DNA of 64,000 nt from Paenibacillus sp. V4I3. GTDB taxonomy: Bacteria; Bacillota; Bacilli; Paenibacillales; NBRC-103111. This document shows positions 38,838-46,828 of the stretch, piece by piece. Position 1 is the stretch's first letter. Every line of letters begins with the position of its first letter. The stretch spans positions 5,554,501-5,618,500 of the forward strand of contig NZ_JAUSZA010000001.1 in assembly GCF_030817215.1 (NCBI RefSeq). Direction: 5' to 3'. Under the pieces are notes generated by a model. The model was not told the origin of the DNA, did not search any database, and worked only from the letters and a program-made list of their open reading frames with translations. The translations under genes were made by a program, and so were the position numbers.

Positions 38838-40883
38838 TTAGTCCAACACTTCGCTGTCAAAAATCTGCGCGCGCTGCAAGTAGGCTCTGAGCGGTATGAA
38901 CGAAGCCCCCGTCCAGAAGGACGAGTCACCGACAAGCTCAGCCGCATCATCGCGTGCCTGCTCCATGACTTCAAAGTCCGCCATCATGTCGGCGATCCGG
39001 AACTCCGGCAGACCGCTTTGCTTCGTGCCGAAGAAGTCCCCCGGCCCGCGCAGCTCTAGATCGCGCCGGGCAATCTCGAAGCCGTCGGTCGTTTCGGTCA
39101 TCGCCTTCATGCGCTCCTTGCCGACCTCGGTCTTCGGGTCGGCGATGAGCACACAGAAGGACTGGTGCTCGCCGCGGCCCACCCGCCCGCGCAGCTGATG
39201 CAGCTGCGACAGGCCGAAGCGGTCGGCGTCGTAGATCACCATCAGCGTGGCGTTCGGCACGTCCACGCCGACTTCGATCACCGTGGTCGACACGAGCGCC
39301 TCCACGGTGCCTTCCTTGAATGCGCGCATGATCGCTTCCTTCTCCTGCGCACTCATTCGCCCGTGCAGCAGGCCGATTCGCATGTGCGGAAAATGCTGCT
39401 GCAGCTGAATGTGGACGTCGATGGCATTCTGCACGTCCAGCTTGTCCGACTCTTCGATGAGCGGACAAATGATATAGGCCTGCCGCCCTGCGGCGACCTC
39501 GCGCTGGATGAAGCCGAGCACACGCTCCAGCATCGCGTGCTGAACCGCGTACGTCTTGATCGGCTTACGCCCCTTCGGCAGCTCACGCAGCGTCGAAACG
39601 TCCATGTCGCCGAAGGCCGTAATCGCCAGTGTACGCGGAATTGGCGTCGCGGTCATCGTCAGCACGTCGGGGTTCATGCCCTTGCGCCGCAGGATGCTGC
39701 GCTGGTTCACCCCGAAGCGGTGCTGCTCGTCCGTCACGACAAGCCCCAGCTGGCGGAAGTAGACGTCCTCTTGAATGAGGGCATGCGTGCCGACCAGCAC
39801 GTCGATCATGCCCATCTGCAAGGAAGCCAGCAGATCCCGCCGCTGCCGATCGGTTGAGCTGCCTGTCAGCAGCGCAACCTGCAGCCCGTAGGGCTCGAAC
39901 AAGCTGTCCAGCGAGCGCTTGTGCTGCTCAGCCAGAATCTCCGTCGGCACCATCAGCGCGCCTTGGTAGCCGGCCTTCACCGTCGCGTAGAGGCCTATGG
40001 CCGCGACGATCGTCTTCCCCGCACCGACATCGCCTTGCAGCAGTCGGTTCATGGCGTACGGCTCCTGCATATCGTGCAGGAGCTCGCCTACGACCTTCTT
40101 CTGCGACTCCGTCAGCTGGAAGGGGAGCGCGCGCACGAAGGCGCGGACAGCAGGCAAGTCCACCTGCTGCTTCAACCCATCCGCGCGGCTGCGCGTCACG
40201 GCGCGGTAAGCCTGGAGCTTGAGCTGGAATAGGAACAGCTCCTCATACACCATGCGCCTGCGCGCCTGCTTGCCTTCCTCCACACCGCTCGGCGTGTGGA
40301 TGACAGCCAGCGCCTTGCTGCGCGGCATAAACCCATACCTGCCGGTAATGGCTGCCGGCAGCACTTCACTGATCATCGCGCTGTACTGCGTCAGCGCCTG
40401 CTGAATAACCTTACGCATCCACTTCTGCGTAACAGAGCCTACAACCGAATACACCGGCTGTATAGTGCCGGTATTGGAATCGCCTTGTCCGGGAAATTCC
40501 GAATCGGATACGCTCATTTGCCTGCGCTTGCCGTCCCATTTGCCAGTGAGTATAATCTCCTGCTGCGGCCGCAAGCGGTCCTTCAAGAAGTGGCGGTTAA
40601 ACCACACCGCCGTCAGCAGGAACTCATCGACCATCACCTTGCAGGATAGTCGGGACTTGCCGCTGTAGCGCTGCAGCACCGGCTCTCCGATGATGTAACC
40701 CTTCACAGTGACGCGGTCGCCGTCCTTCACACTAGCTAAATCACGTACCGTGTAATCCTCATACCGGAATGGCACATATTCCAGTAAATCCATAACCGTA
40801 AAAATGCCCATGGAGTTCAGCTCAAGTGCCTTCTGAGCGCCCACTCCATGGACTTCGCGTACTTCGAATTGATTCAAATCCAT
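38838..40883 (-). CDS. recG: ATP-dependent DNA helicase RecG
   Basis: A 681-residue SF2 helicase that regresses stalled forks and resolves recombination intermediates. An N-terminal wedge/OB domain (about 55-150) precedes Walker A (GDVGAGKT, 284-291), the DEQH box (VVTDEQHRFGV), TATPIPRTL and the RecG/Mfd-type QLRGRVGRG motif VI; the TRG region follows. Length is normal. The stretch 38990-40230 is markedly richer in G and C than its neighbours, which produces long false frames on the other strand. It follows degV by 3 bases. Confidence 0.96.
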   Translation of the reverse strand: MDLNQFEVREVHGVGAQKALELNSMGIFTVMDLLEYVPFRYEDYTVRDLASVKDGDRVTVKGYIIGEPVLQRYSGKSRLSCKVMVDEFLLTAVWFNRHFLKDRLRPQQEIILTGKWDGKRRQMSVSDSEFPGQGDSNTGTIQPVYSVVGSVTQKWMRKVIQQALTQYSAMISEVLPAAITGRYGFMPRSKALAVIHTPSGVEEGKQARRRMVYEELFLFQLKLQAYRAVTRSRADGLKQQVDLPAVRAFVRALPFQLTESQKKVVGELLHDMQEPYAMNRLLQGDVGAGKTIVAAIGLYATVKAGYQGALMVPTEILAEQHKRSLDSLFEPYGLQVALLTGSSTDRQRRDLLASLQMGMIDVLVGTHALIQEDVYFRQLGLVVTDEQHRFGVNQRSILRRKGMNPDVLTMTATPIPRTLAITAFGDMDVSTLRELPKGRKPIKTYAVQHAMLERVLGFIQREVAAGRQAYIICPLIEESDKLDVQNAIDVHIQLQQHFPHMRIGLLHGRMSAQEKEAIMRAFKEGTVEALVSTTVIEVGVDVPNATLMVIYDADRFGLSQLHQLRGRVGRGEHQSFCVLIADPKTEVGKERMKAMTETTDGFEIARRDLELRGPGDFFGTKQSGLPEFRIADMMADFEVMEQARDDAAELVGDSSFWTGASFIPLRAYLQRAQIFDSEVLD

Positions 40884-40886
40884 ATC

Positions 40887-41744
40887 TTACACCGTACTAA
40901 CGAACGCTGCGATGGTACCTGGTCCAGCGTGTGCGCCAATAACAGGTCCCAGTGTAATGTAGTCCACATGCTCCACAACAAATTGCTGCATGATGGCCGC
41001 ACGCAGCTGCTCCGCACCTTCCAAATTGTTTGCATGAGCAATGTGTAAACTGCGGATTGTCTTACCCGATACATCCGCCGCCAACAGCTCTAGGATTCGC
41101 GCAACCGCTTTTTTGTGACCGCGAACCTTATCAATCGCAGCTACTTCGCCCGCTCGATCCAGAGAAAGAATGGGCTTTATGTTTAGCAAAGATCCGAAAA
41201 GCGCGGATGCTTTGCCGATTCTTCCACCTTTTTGTAGAAATTCTAGCGTATCTACGAGGAAGTATATGTAAAAGTTCTCTCTCATCGTTCGTACAAGCTC
41301 TAAAATCTCTTCGACACTTTGCCCCGCCTTAGCTGCTCGGGCAGCAGCTACAGCAAGAGCGCCAATCCCATAGGAAGCCGAGCAGGAATCGAACACACGA
41401 ACCTTGCCCGGCGAGTCCTCCAGCATCGTGGTAGCCAACAGCGCTGACTGGTATGTTCCGCTCAACACAGATGCCAAATGAATGGAGATAACCTCCGTAT
41501 TGGGCTCTTCAAGCAGTCTCTGATACAAGTCCAAAAACTCCGCAGGAGACGGCTGTGACGTACGGGGAAAGTGAGGTGACGAGGTCAGCTTCGGATAAAA
41601 TTCCTCAGACTGCAGCGTCACCGTATCTAAATATTCTTCATCTCCAAAATGAATCTTGAGAGGCACCATCTCGATATTAAGTTCTTGTCTGAGTGCCAAA
41701 GGTATGTCGGCCGTGCTGTCCGTTACGATACGAATGTTTGTCAA
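40887..41744 (-). CDS. DegV-family fatty-acid-binding protein (FakB-type)
   Basis: A 285-residue DegV protein. The N-terminal VTDSTADIP motif, the fatty-acid head-group loop (SSPHFPRTSQPSP, HLASVLSGTYQSA) and the late RGHKKA block are typical. FakB proteins hold a fatty acid while FakA phosphorylates it. The fakA gene is directly upstream on the same strand, so the pair is likely functional together. The start is TTG at 41744 behind GGAG. In Bacillus subtilis serine dehydratase genes occupy this place instead. Confidence 0.92.
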   Translation of the reverse strand: MTNIRIVTDSTADIPLALRQELNIEMVPLKIHFGDEEYLDTVTLQSEEFYPKLTSSPHFPRTSQPSPAEFLDLYQRLLEEPNTEVISIHLASVLSGTYQSALLATTMLEDSPGKVRVFDSCSASYGIGALAVAAARAAKAGQSVEEILELVRTMRENFYIYFLVDTLEFLQKGGRIGKASALFGSLLNIKPILSLDRAGEVAAIDKVRGHKKAVARILELLAADVSGKTIRSLHIAHANNLEGAEQLRAAIMQQFVVEHVDYITLGPVIGAHAGPGTIAAFVSTV

Positions 41745-41793
41745 CAGGGCTCACTCCATTCAACGAATTTACTCCACTGCTAATGGTATTCTT

Positions 41794-43527
41794 TTACTCG
41801 ACGGAAAACAGGTACGCATACAAAGGCTGTCCGCCAGGATGAAGCTCAATTTCTATTTCGGGATACGCCGCTTGAATGAACGCCTCTAGCTCCTTCGTCT
41901 CTGCATCGACGGCATCTTCTCCGGTGAGGATAGTGACAATTTCGCTGCTTTCTTCAATCATTTCCTCCAGCAGCTTCTTACAAGCATCCAGGAGACTCGG
42001 CTCTGAAGATACAATGCGCCCATCTTGGATGCCAATAAAATGGCCCTGTTTGATGTCAATACCGTCCATGTTCGTATCGCGCACAGCGTAAGTAACTTGG
42101 CCCGATTTTACACGTCGAAGTGATTCACTCATGGCTTCCGTATTTGTTTTGGCATCCGCCTTCTCTTGGAACGCCAGAATGGCAGCAAGACCTTGCGGAA
42201 TCGATTTAGATGGGATCACAATTAGCGTTTTATTGTCTACCAGTTCAATAGCTTGCTGCGCAGCCAAAATAATGTTGGAATTGTTGGGCAGCACATAAAT
42301 GGTGTCTGCATCAATGCTGTTAACCGCATTCACAATATCCTCGGTGCTTGGGTTCATCGTCTGTCCACCGGACAGAACGACATCGACGCCTACACTAGAC
42401 AAAATATCGGTAATGCCATCACCTAGAGCAACCGCAACGAAACCATATGCCTTGCTTGGCGGTACAGCTATGGCCGTAGTAGAAACAGAAGCTTCGTACC
42501 CTTCGGTCATATCTTCCAATATATATGAATGCTGATCGCGCATATTTTCAATTTTGATACGGCTCAGAGCACCGTAATTCATGGCTTGGTTCATTACTTC
42601 CCCCGGGTATTCGGCGTGAATATGAACCTTCACCAACTCGTCATCGGCTACAACCAGCAGCGAATCCCCCAACTTGCTCAGTTGATCACGGAACGTGCCT
42701 TCATCGAAAACTAGTCCTTTGATCTTGCCTGGAGCAATCGTCAGCATAAATTCCGTACAATATCCGAATTCGATGTCTTCCGTAGCCAAATATGCCTGTG
42801 CGGGAAGATGTGCGTGCACTTCCTTCGCTAGGTTCATGCCGGGAACGAGTGAAACCGCACCAAGTGTTGTATCCATCGTAGCATAGTCATCGTTCACTTG
42901 AACCAGACCGCCGCTTAACGCCGCTACAAAGCCTTCATAAACACATACAAGCCCTTGTCCGCCTGCATCTACCACACCGACCTGTTTGAGCACAGCAAGC
43001 TGCTCAGGCGTTCTAGCGAGGGCTTCCTTCGCTTTGCCCAGAACCTCCTGCATGAGATCAAGCAGGTCACTTCCACGCCGATACTGTGTAGCATGCTTAG
43101 CTGCTTCTTTCGATACCGTCAAAATCGTTCCTTCCACCGGCTTCACAACAGCTTTGTAAGCTGTCTCTACACCTTGCTGCAGAGCGCCCGCGAATTGCTG
43201 TACATTTACATGCTCAAGATCATGCACATGTTTCGCGAATCCGCGAAACAGCTGTGACAGAATAACCCCTGAGTTGCCTCTTGCGCCCATCAGTAACCCT
43301 TTCGACAATGCATCAGCTGCTTTCCCAATATGGGAGGATGGCTTCTTTTTAAGTTCCTCACAACCCGCAGTGAGTGTCAAATTCATGTTGGTGCCGGTAT
43401 CTCCGTCGGGTACAGGAAAAACGTTCAATCCATTAACCTTATCTACATTTCTGCGAAGGTTATCCGCACCCGCCAAGACCATGGCTGTGAAGTCATTTCC
43501 ATTTATTGAAATAAAGCGCTTACTCAA
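41794..43527 (-). CDS. fakA: fatty-acid kinase FakA (DAK2-domain, YloV)
   Basis: A 577-residue kinase. The N-terminal DAK2/DhaL domain has NVFPVPDGDTGTNM with the Mg-binding Asp residues and LLMGARGNSGVILSQ; a middle domain and a C-terminal DegV-like half follow, as in YloV/FakA. It phosphorylates fatty acids bound to FakB, giving acyl-phosphate for phospholipid synthesis. It follows the yloU gene on the minus strand, with degV next. Confidence 0.94.
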   Translation of the reverse strand: MSKRFISINGNDFTAMVLAGADNLRRNVDKVNGLNVFPVPDGDTGTNMNLTLTAGCEELKKKPSSHIGKAADALSKGLLMGARGNSGVILSQLFRGFAKHVHDLEHVNVQQFAGALQQGVETAYKAVVKPVEGTILTVSKEAAKHATQYRRGSDLLDLMQEVLGKAKEALARTPEQLAVLKQVGVVDAGGQGLVCVYEGFVAALSGGLVQVNDDYATMDTTLGAVSLVPGMNLAKEVHAHLPAQAYLATEDIEFGYCTEFMLTIAPGKIKGLVFDEGTFRDQLSKLGDSLLVVADDELVKVHIHAEYPGEVMNQAMNYGALSRIKIENMRDQHSYILEDMTEGYEASVSTTAIAVPPSKAYGFVAVALGDGITDILSSVGVDVVLSGGQTMNPSTEDIVNAVNSIDADTIYVLPNNSNIILAAQQAIELVDNKTLIVIPSKSIPQGLAAILAFQEKADAKTNTEAMSESLRRVKSGQVTYAVRDTNMDGIDIKQGHFIGIQDGRIVSSEPSLLDACKKLLEEMIEESSEIVTILTGEDAVDAETKELEAFIQAAYPEIEIELHPGGQPLYAYLFSVE

Positions 43528-43556
43528 AGTGATTCCCCTTCCTGGTTATCGGGCTT

Positions 43557-43916
43557 TTACTTGGCTACACGAACGCCTTGAACAAAGATATTCACATCGT
43601 CTACATGAAGCCCTACAACGTCATTCAAAATATATTTGACTTTCGTTTGGACATTACCTGCGACTACGGATATTTTCGTTCCATAGCTGACAATAATATA
43701 AAGATCAATTTCGAGTCGCCCGTTTTCATGGCGGACTTCGACGCCGCGGCTTAAATTGTCCCGGCCTAGCAATTCAGCTATTCCGTCTTTCAGTTGCTTT
43801 CTCGTCGCCATGCCAACAAGTCCATAACAATCTAACGCAGCGGATCCCGCCAGTGTTGAAATCACTTCATTGGTAATATACACTTTTCCGTACTCGGTTG
43901 TGAGTTCAATTGGCAT
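43557..43916 (-). CDS. yloU: Asp23/Gls24-family protein YloU
   Basis: A 119-residue protein of the Asp23/Gls24 envelope-stress family (TEYGKVYITNEVISTLAGSAA, GVEVRHENGRLEIDLYIIVSYG). Such proteins are linked to cell-envelope homeostasis and fatty-acid kinase genes. It is the first gene of the yloU-fakA-degV-recG operon and divergent from rpmB. The GACTT/AAGTC palindrome at 43998-44010 lies in its promoter region; the rest of 43917-44259 holds the rpmB promoter and leader. Confidence 0.93.
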   Translation of the reverse strand: MPIELTTEYGKVYITNEVISTLAGSAALDCYGLVGMATRKQLKDGIAELLGRDNLSRGVEVRHENGRLEIDLYIIVSYGTKISVVAGNVQTKVKYILNDVVGLHVDDVNIFVQGVRVAK

Positions 43917-44094
43917 TATCTAACAACTCCTTCAAGTTTCGCTTTAGCAAGACTAACTTTGTAAGCATTCCCTTTCCTACTTGCTTTAGCAAATTCGACT
44001 TAATAAGTCAATTACTATGTACTTGGAATGTGGGCTAATCTTCATTGTACTATAACATACTGAATAAATAAACGGCAAAAGTGCAGGTAATTCG

Positions 44095-44124
44095 TTGACT
44101 AGGCTCCTTTTGCTATGCTATTAT
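44095..44124 (+). promoter_or_regulatory. rpmB promoter
   Basis: TTGACT (44095-44100) and TATTAT (44119-44124) are 18 bases apart, giving a leader of about 130 bases before rpmB. Confidence 0.7.
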
Positions 44125-44259
44125 ATTTAAGTGTGTTTTTGCTGGTTATATTATGAATCGCAACAAACCAAACAATGTCTAAAATTATGGAAAGCTGTCA
44201 TGTCAAGCTTAGGCTTGCCACCCAGGCTGCTTTGTATACTGCCCAAGGAGGTGTCAAAC

Positions 44260-44448
44260 ATGTCCCGCAAATGTTTCATTACAGGTAAAAGTCCTTCTTC
44301 AGGAAATCACGTGTCCCACGCTAACAATAAAAACAAGCGTACTTGGGGAGTTAACGTTCAAAAGGTTCGCATCCTCGTTGATGGCAAACCAAAACGGGTT
44401 TACGTAAGTACTCGTGCGTTGAAATCCGGAAAAGTGGCTCGCGTTTAA
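44260..44448 (+). CDS. rpmB: 50S ribosomal protein L28
   Basis: A 62-residue ribosomal protein: RKCFITGK near the start, GNHVSHANNKNKR, and the VYVSTRALKSGKV end. Only one Cys remains, so it is the zinc-free form. The true ATG at 44260 follows AAGGAGGTG; an upstream longer frame (44131) is not used. It stands alone and divergent from yloU, as in Bacillus, and ends at a strong terminator. Confidence 0.96.
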   Translation: MSRKCFITGKSPSSGNHVSHANNKNKRTWGVNVQKVRILVDGKPKRVYVSTRALKSGKVARV

Positions 44449-44488
44449 TTTGTAGCTGCGCATACTTACACTTTCTTATGTGAAAGAC

Positions 44489-44515
44489 AAAAAGCACCTT
44501 ATCGGTGCTTTTTTT
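44489..44515 (+). terminator. rpmB terminator
   Basis: AAAAGCACC and GGTGCTTTT pair around a TTATC loop with a seven-T run. Confidence 0.92.
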
Positions 44516-44551
44516 GCATTTCTGGGGGAATGGGGTAAGTATTGTGTTGGC

Positions 44552-44632
44552 CTAGTTTTTACTAAACGTATTAAGTACGGCTTTCACGAATCCACCCAAA
44601 AATCTTGGTAGTTTGATTGTGTAGAACTTCAT
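44552..44632 (-). CDS. spoVM: stage V sporulation protein M (SpoVM)
   Basis: A 26-residue peptide beginning MKFYTIKLPRFLGG and ending FSKN, the amphipathic-helix peptide that marks the forespore membrane for coat assembly through SpoIVA. It matches the Bacillus peptide at most positions, including the conserved Pro9. AAGGAGGGG lies six bases before the ATG at 44632. The place between rpmB and the rpe block is conserved with Bacillus. The gene is far below usual length cut-offs. Confidence 0.96.
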   Translation of the reverse strand: MKFYTIKLPRFLGGFVKAVLNTFSKN

Positions 44633-44644
44633 TCTCTACCCCTC

Positions 44645-44830
44645 CTTAGAGTTTTCGTCAGAAAACTGACTTCATGAGCATTCGCTTAGAGTTTTCGTGA
44701 GATAAACCTCTACCGAGGTCTTACGAAGATGAGCGACCGCGCTTAGAGGAAGGCAGAAAACTGACTCCATGAGCACAGACTTCAAGTTTTCAGAAGAAAC
44801 TTACGTCGTAAGCATATGCTTTCACAAGTT
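44645..44830. repeat. degenerate tandem repeat modules upstream of spoVM
   Basis: CTTAGAG recurs at 44645, 44685 and 44742; GTTTTC follows the first two, and the AAAACTGACT-CATGAGCA block recurs at 44662 and 44756, with a more diverged AGAAACTTACGTCGTAAGCA at about 44794. Units are 40-60 bases long. They resemble scattered repeat families of Paenibacillus genomes and look capable of hairpins. The rest of 44633-44979 has no gene. Confidence 0.6.
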
Positions 44831-44929
44831 GCATGACTGCTCCTTAGCATCGTTACAACAGTATATGCCCGGACCGTAAAAAAGTGCCTTCTATTTTTAC
44901 TTTCTCCCACAATTCGCTCGCTTCCAGAA

Positions 44930-44964
44930 AACAAAAAAAGCTACAAGAGCGCTTCACTCTTGTA
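44930..44964 (-). terminator. intrinsic terminator after the small membrane protein gene
   Basis: CTACAAGAG and CTCTTGTA pair; on the minus strand GCTTTTTTTGTTTTC follows. Confidence 0.88.
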
Positions 44965-44979
44965 ACTATATGTATGCGG

Positions 44980-45225
44980 CTATGGTGCAGTTATGCCCAG
45001 CTGCGTGTAAAGCGCATAAATTAAACTGAAAATAAAATAGAAGAGAACAGAAATAACGATGAACCAAATGCGAAACCCAATTTGCTCAAACCGACGAAAG
45101 AATCGCATCCCTACATACAGGGCGCCAAGCGAGAATATATACTTCGAGACATCATGTATATTTGAAAAACACGCCAATAGGATTGCGCAAAGCAAACTAT
45201 ACATCAATAACCAGAGAAATCTCAT
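44980..45225 (-). CDS. small membrane protein (unknown)
   Basis: An 81-residue hydrophobic protein with about three helices (3-20, 29-42, 52-72) and a basic stretch (RFFRRFEQ). I recognise no family. It sits where thiN lies in Bacillus subtilis, after rpe by 17 bases on the same strand, and ends at a strong terminator, so it is the last gene of the long housekeeping operon. Confidence 0.65.
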   Translation of the reverse strand: MRFLWLLMYSLLCAILLACFSNIHDVSKYIFSLGALYVGMRFFRRFEQIGFRIWFIVISVLFYFIFSLIYALYTQLGITAP

Positions 45226-45242
45226 TGTCCTTCGTTCCCCCT

Positions 45243-45893
45243 CTACCCGCGAATTCGCCTGATAGCCTCGGCACGATCGGACTGCCCAAACACAGCATTG
45301 CCAGCAACCAACACATCGGCTCCAGCTTCCACCACCTGGCGAGCCGTCACCTGGTTAATACCGCCGTCCACTTCAATATGAAGCCCCTTCAATCCCTTAG
45401 CATTCGCTTGCTCACGAAGCGTGCGAATTTTGCTCAGCATGCCAGGAATGAAAGCCTGTCCACCGAATCCAGGATTGACCGTCATAATAAGCACAAGATC
45501 CAGCTGTTCATCGAGTACATGCTCGATCAGCGAAATCGGGGTTGCAGGATTCAGCACAACCCCCGCTTTAATCCCGCTTTGCTTAATAAGATGAAGTGTC
45601 CGATGCAGATGCGTACATGCCTCCACATGGACGGATATCAAATCGGCACCCGCTTTGACAAAATCAGGTATATAGCGATCTGGCTGCTCAATCATCAAAT
45701 GAACATCAAGCGGCAGCTTGGTCATTGGGCGTATCGCTTCAACTACAAGTGGACCAATTGTGATATTTGGCACGAAATGGCCGTCCATGACATCCACATG
45801 GATCCAGTCGGCTCCGCCAAGCTCCGCTTCCTTAATCTCTTCCCCAAGTTTAGCGAAATTGGCTGATAAAATAGAAGGTGCTACGTATACCAT
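45243..45893 (-). CDS. rpe: ribulose-phosphate 3-epimerase
   Basis: A 216-residue TIM-barrel enzyme of the pentose phosphate path, interconverting ribulose-5-phosphate and xylulose-5-phosphate. APSILSANF at the start, the metal-binding HVDVMDGHFVPN and DVHLM, MTVNPGFGGQ and EVDGGI are all present. AGGAGG precedes the start. It follows rsgA by 5 bases, the conserved order. Confidence 0.96.
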   Translation of the reverse strand: MVYVAPSILSANFAKLGEEIKEAELGGADWIHVDVMDGHFVPNITIGPLVVEAIRPMTKLPLDVHLMIEQPDRYIPDFVKAGADLISVHVEACTHLHRTLHLIKQSGIKAGVVLNPATPISLIEHVLDEQLDLVLIMTVNPGFGGQAFIPGMLSKIRTLREQANAKGLKGLHIEVDGGINQVTARQVVEAGADVLVAGNAVFGQSDRAEAIRRIRG

Positions 45894-45898
45894 CCGTC

Positions 45899-46828
45899 CT
45901 AATACCTCCTCTTCCGATCCTTGATTTCAGTTAAAAACAACAAGTAATGATCAAACCGAGAAGCTGCAATAACTCCCTCGGCTACCGCATCACGAACCTT
46001 GCAATCCGGCTCATGCAGGTGCAAACAGCCTCTGAACCTGCAGCCCTCCGCTATCGCGGCAAACTCCTTAAAGCAGCTGCTGAGACCCTCTGCTTCGACT
46101 TCCATAAAGTCTAACTGGCTGAATCCCGGCGTATCGGCTACAAGGCCACCATTCGTGAGTGGCAGCAGCTCAACATGACGTGTGGTATGCTTTCCTCTGC
46201 CTAATCGCTGAGAAATGGCATTCGTCTCCAGATTAAGACCACTAATCATTGCGTTAAGCAGAGAAGACTTACCCACACCGGATTGTCCAGCAAAAACACT
46301 GACGGCTCCGTCCAAATGATGCAGAATCGCTTCCACGCCTTCTTGCAGCTTAGAACTCGTCTTCACTACCGTATAACCGATTCCCTCATAGAGCTTCGTA
46401 ATCCGCTCCAGCTCGGCAACCGTCATTTCTTTGGGAACGGACGACTCATCATCTTTCGTCAATAAATCACTTTTCGTGAAACATAACAAAACATCAATGC
46501 CCGTATTTTCGATATGGACCAGAAATTTATCTAACAACTGCAAATTGAGAACAGGCTCTGTCACCGAAAAAACGAGCACAACCACGTTTACATTGGCGAT
46601 TGGAGGTCGTATGAGCTCCGAAGTGCGGGGAAGGATTTCAGTAACGGTCCCTTCCCCATTCTCCGTTTCCGCGTACATAACGCGATCTCCTACAAGGGGG
46701 GTTATGTTTCTGTTTTTGAAAACGCCTCTTCCGCGGCAAGTAACCGTCTTGGCTTCACGGAGATCGGCCTCCTCAGGCAATACGTAATAATAGCCGCTCA
46801 GCGCTTTTACGATATATCCTTGCGGCAT
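45899..46828 (-). CDS. rsgA: ribosome small-subunit-dependent GTPase RsgA
   Basis: A 309-residue GTPase that checks late 30S assembly. An OB-fold N-terminus is followed by a circularly permuted G domain, so G4 (TKSDLL) comes before G1 (GQSGVGKSSLLN) and G3 (DTPGF). A C-terminal zinc knuckle has Cys and His residues (EGCRFRGCLHLHEPDC). Its start overlaps the end of prkC by one base. Confidence 0.96.
   Translation of the reverse strand: MPQGYIVKALSGYYYVLPEEADLREAKTVTCRGRGVFKNRNITPLVGDRVMYAETENGEGTVTEILPRTSELIRPPIANVNVVVLVFSVTEPVLNLQLLDKFLVHIENTGIDVLLCFTKSDLLTKDDESSVPKEMTVAELERITKLYEGIGYTVVKTSSKLQEGVEAILHHLDGAVSVFAGQSGVGKSSLLNAMISGLNLETNAISQRLGRGKHTTRHVELLPLTNGGLVADTPGFSQLDFMEVEAEGLSSCFKEFAAIAEGCRFRGCLHLHEPDCKVRDAVAEGVIAASRFDHYLLFLTEIKDRKRRY

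Noticed and set aside
38971..39857. Long frames on both strands in the recG region
   Set aside because: They follow from the high GC content there; the recG frame is fully conserved and the others are Arg/Ala-rich shadows.
45162..45866. 234-codon plus-strand frame opposite rpe
   Set aside because: It lies wholly over the well-conserved rpe gene and has no family features.
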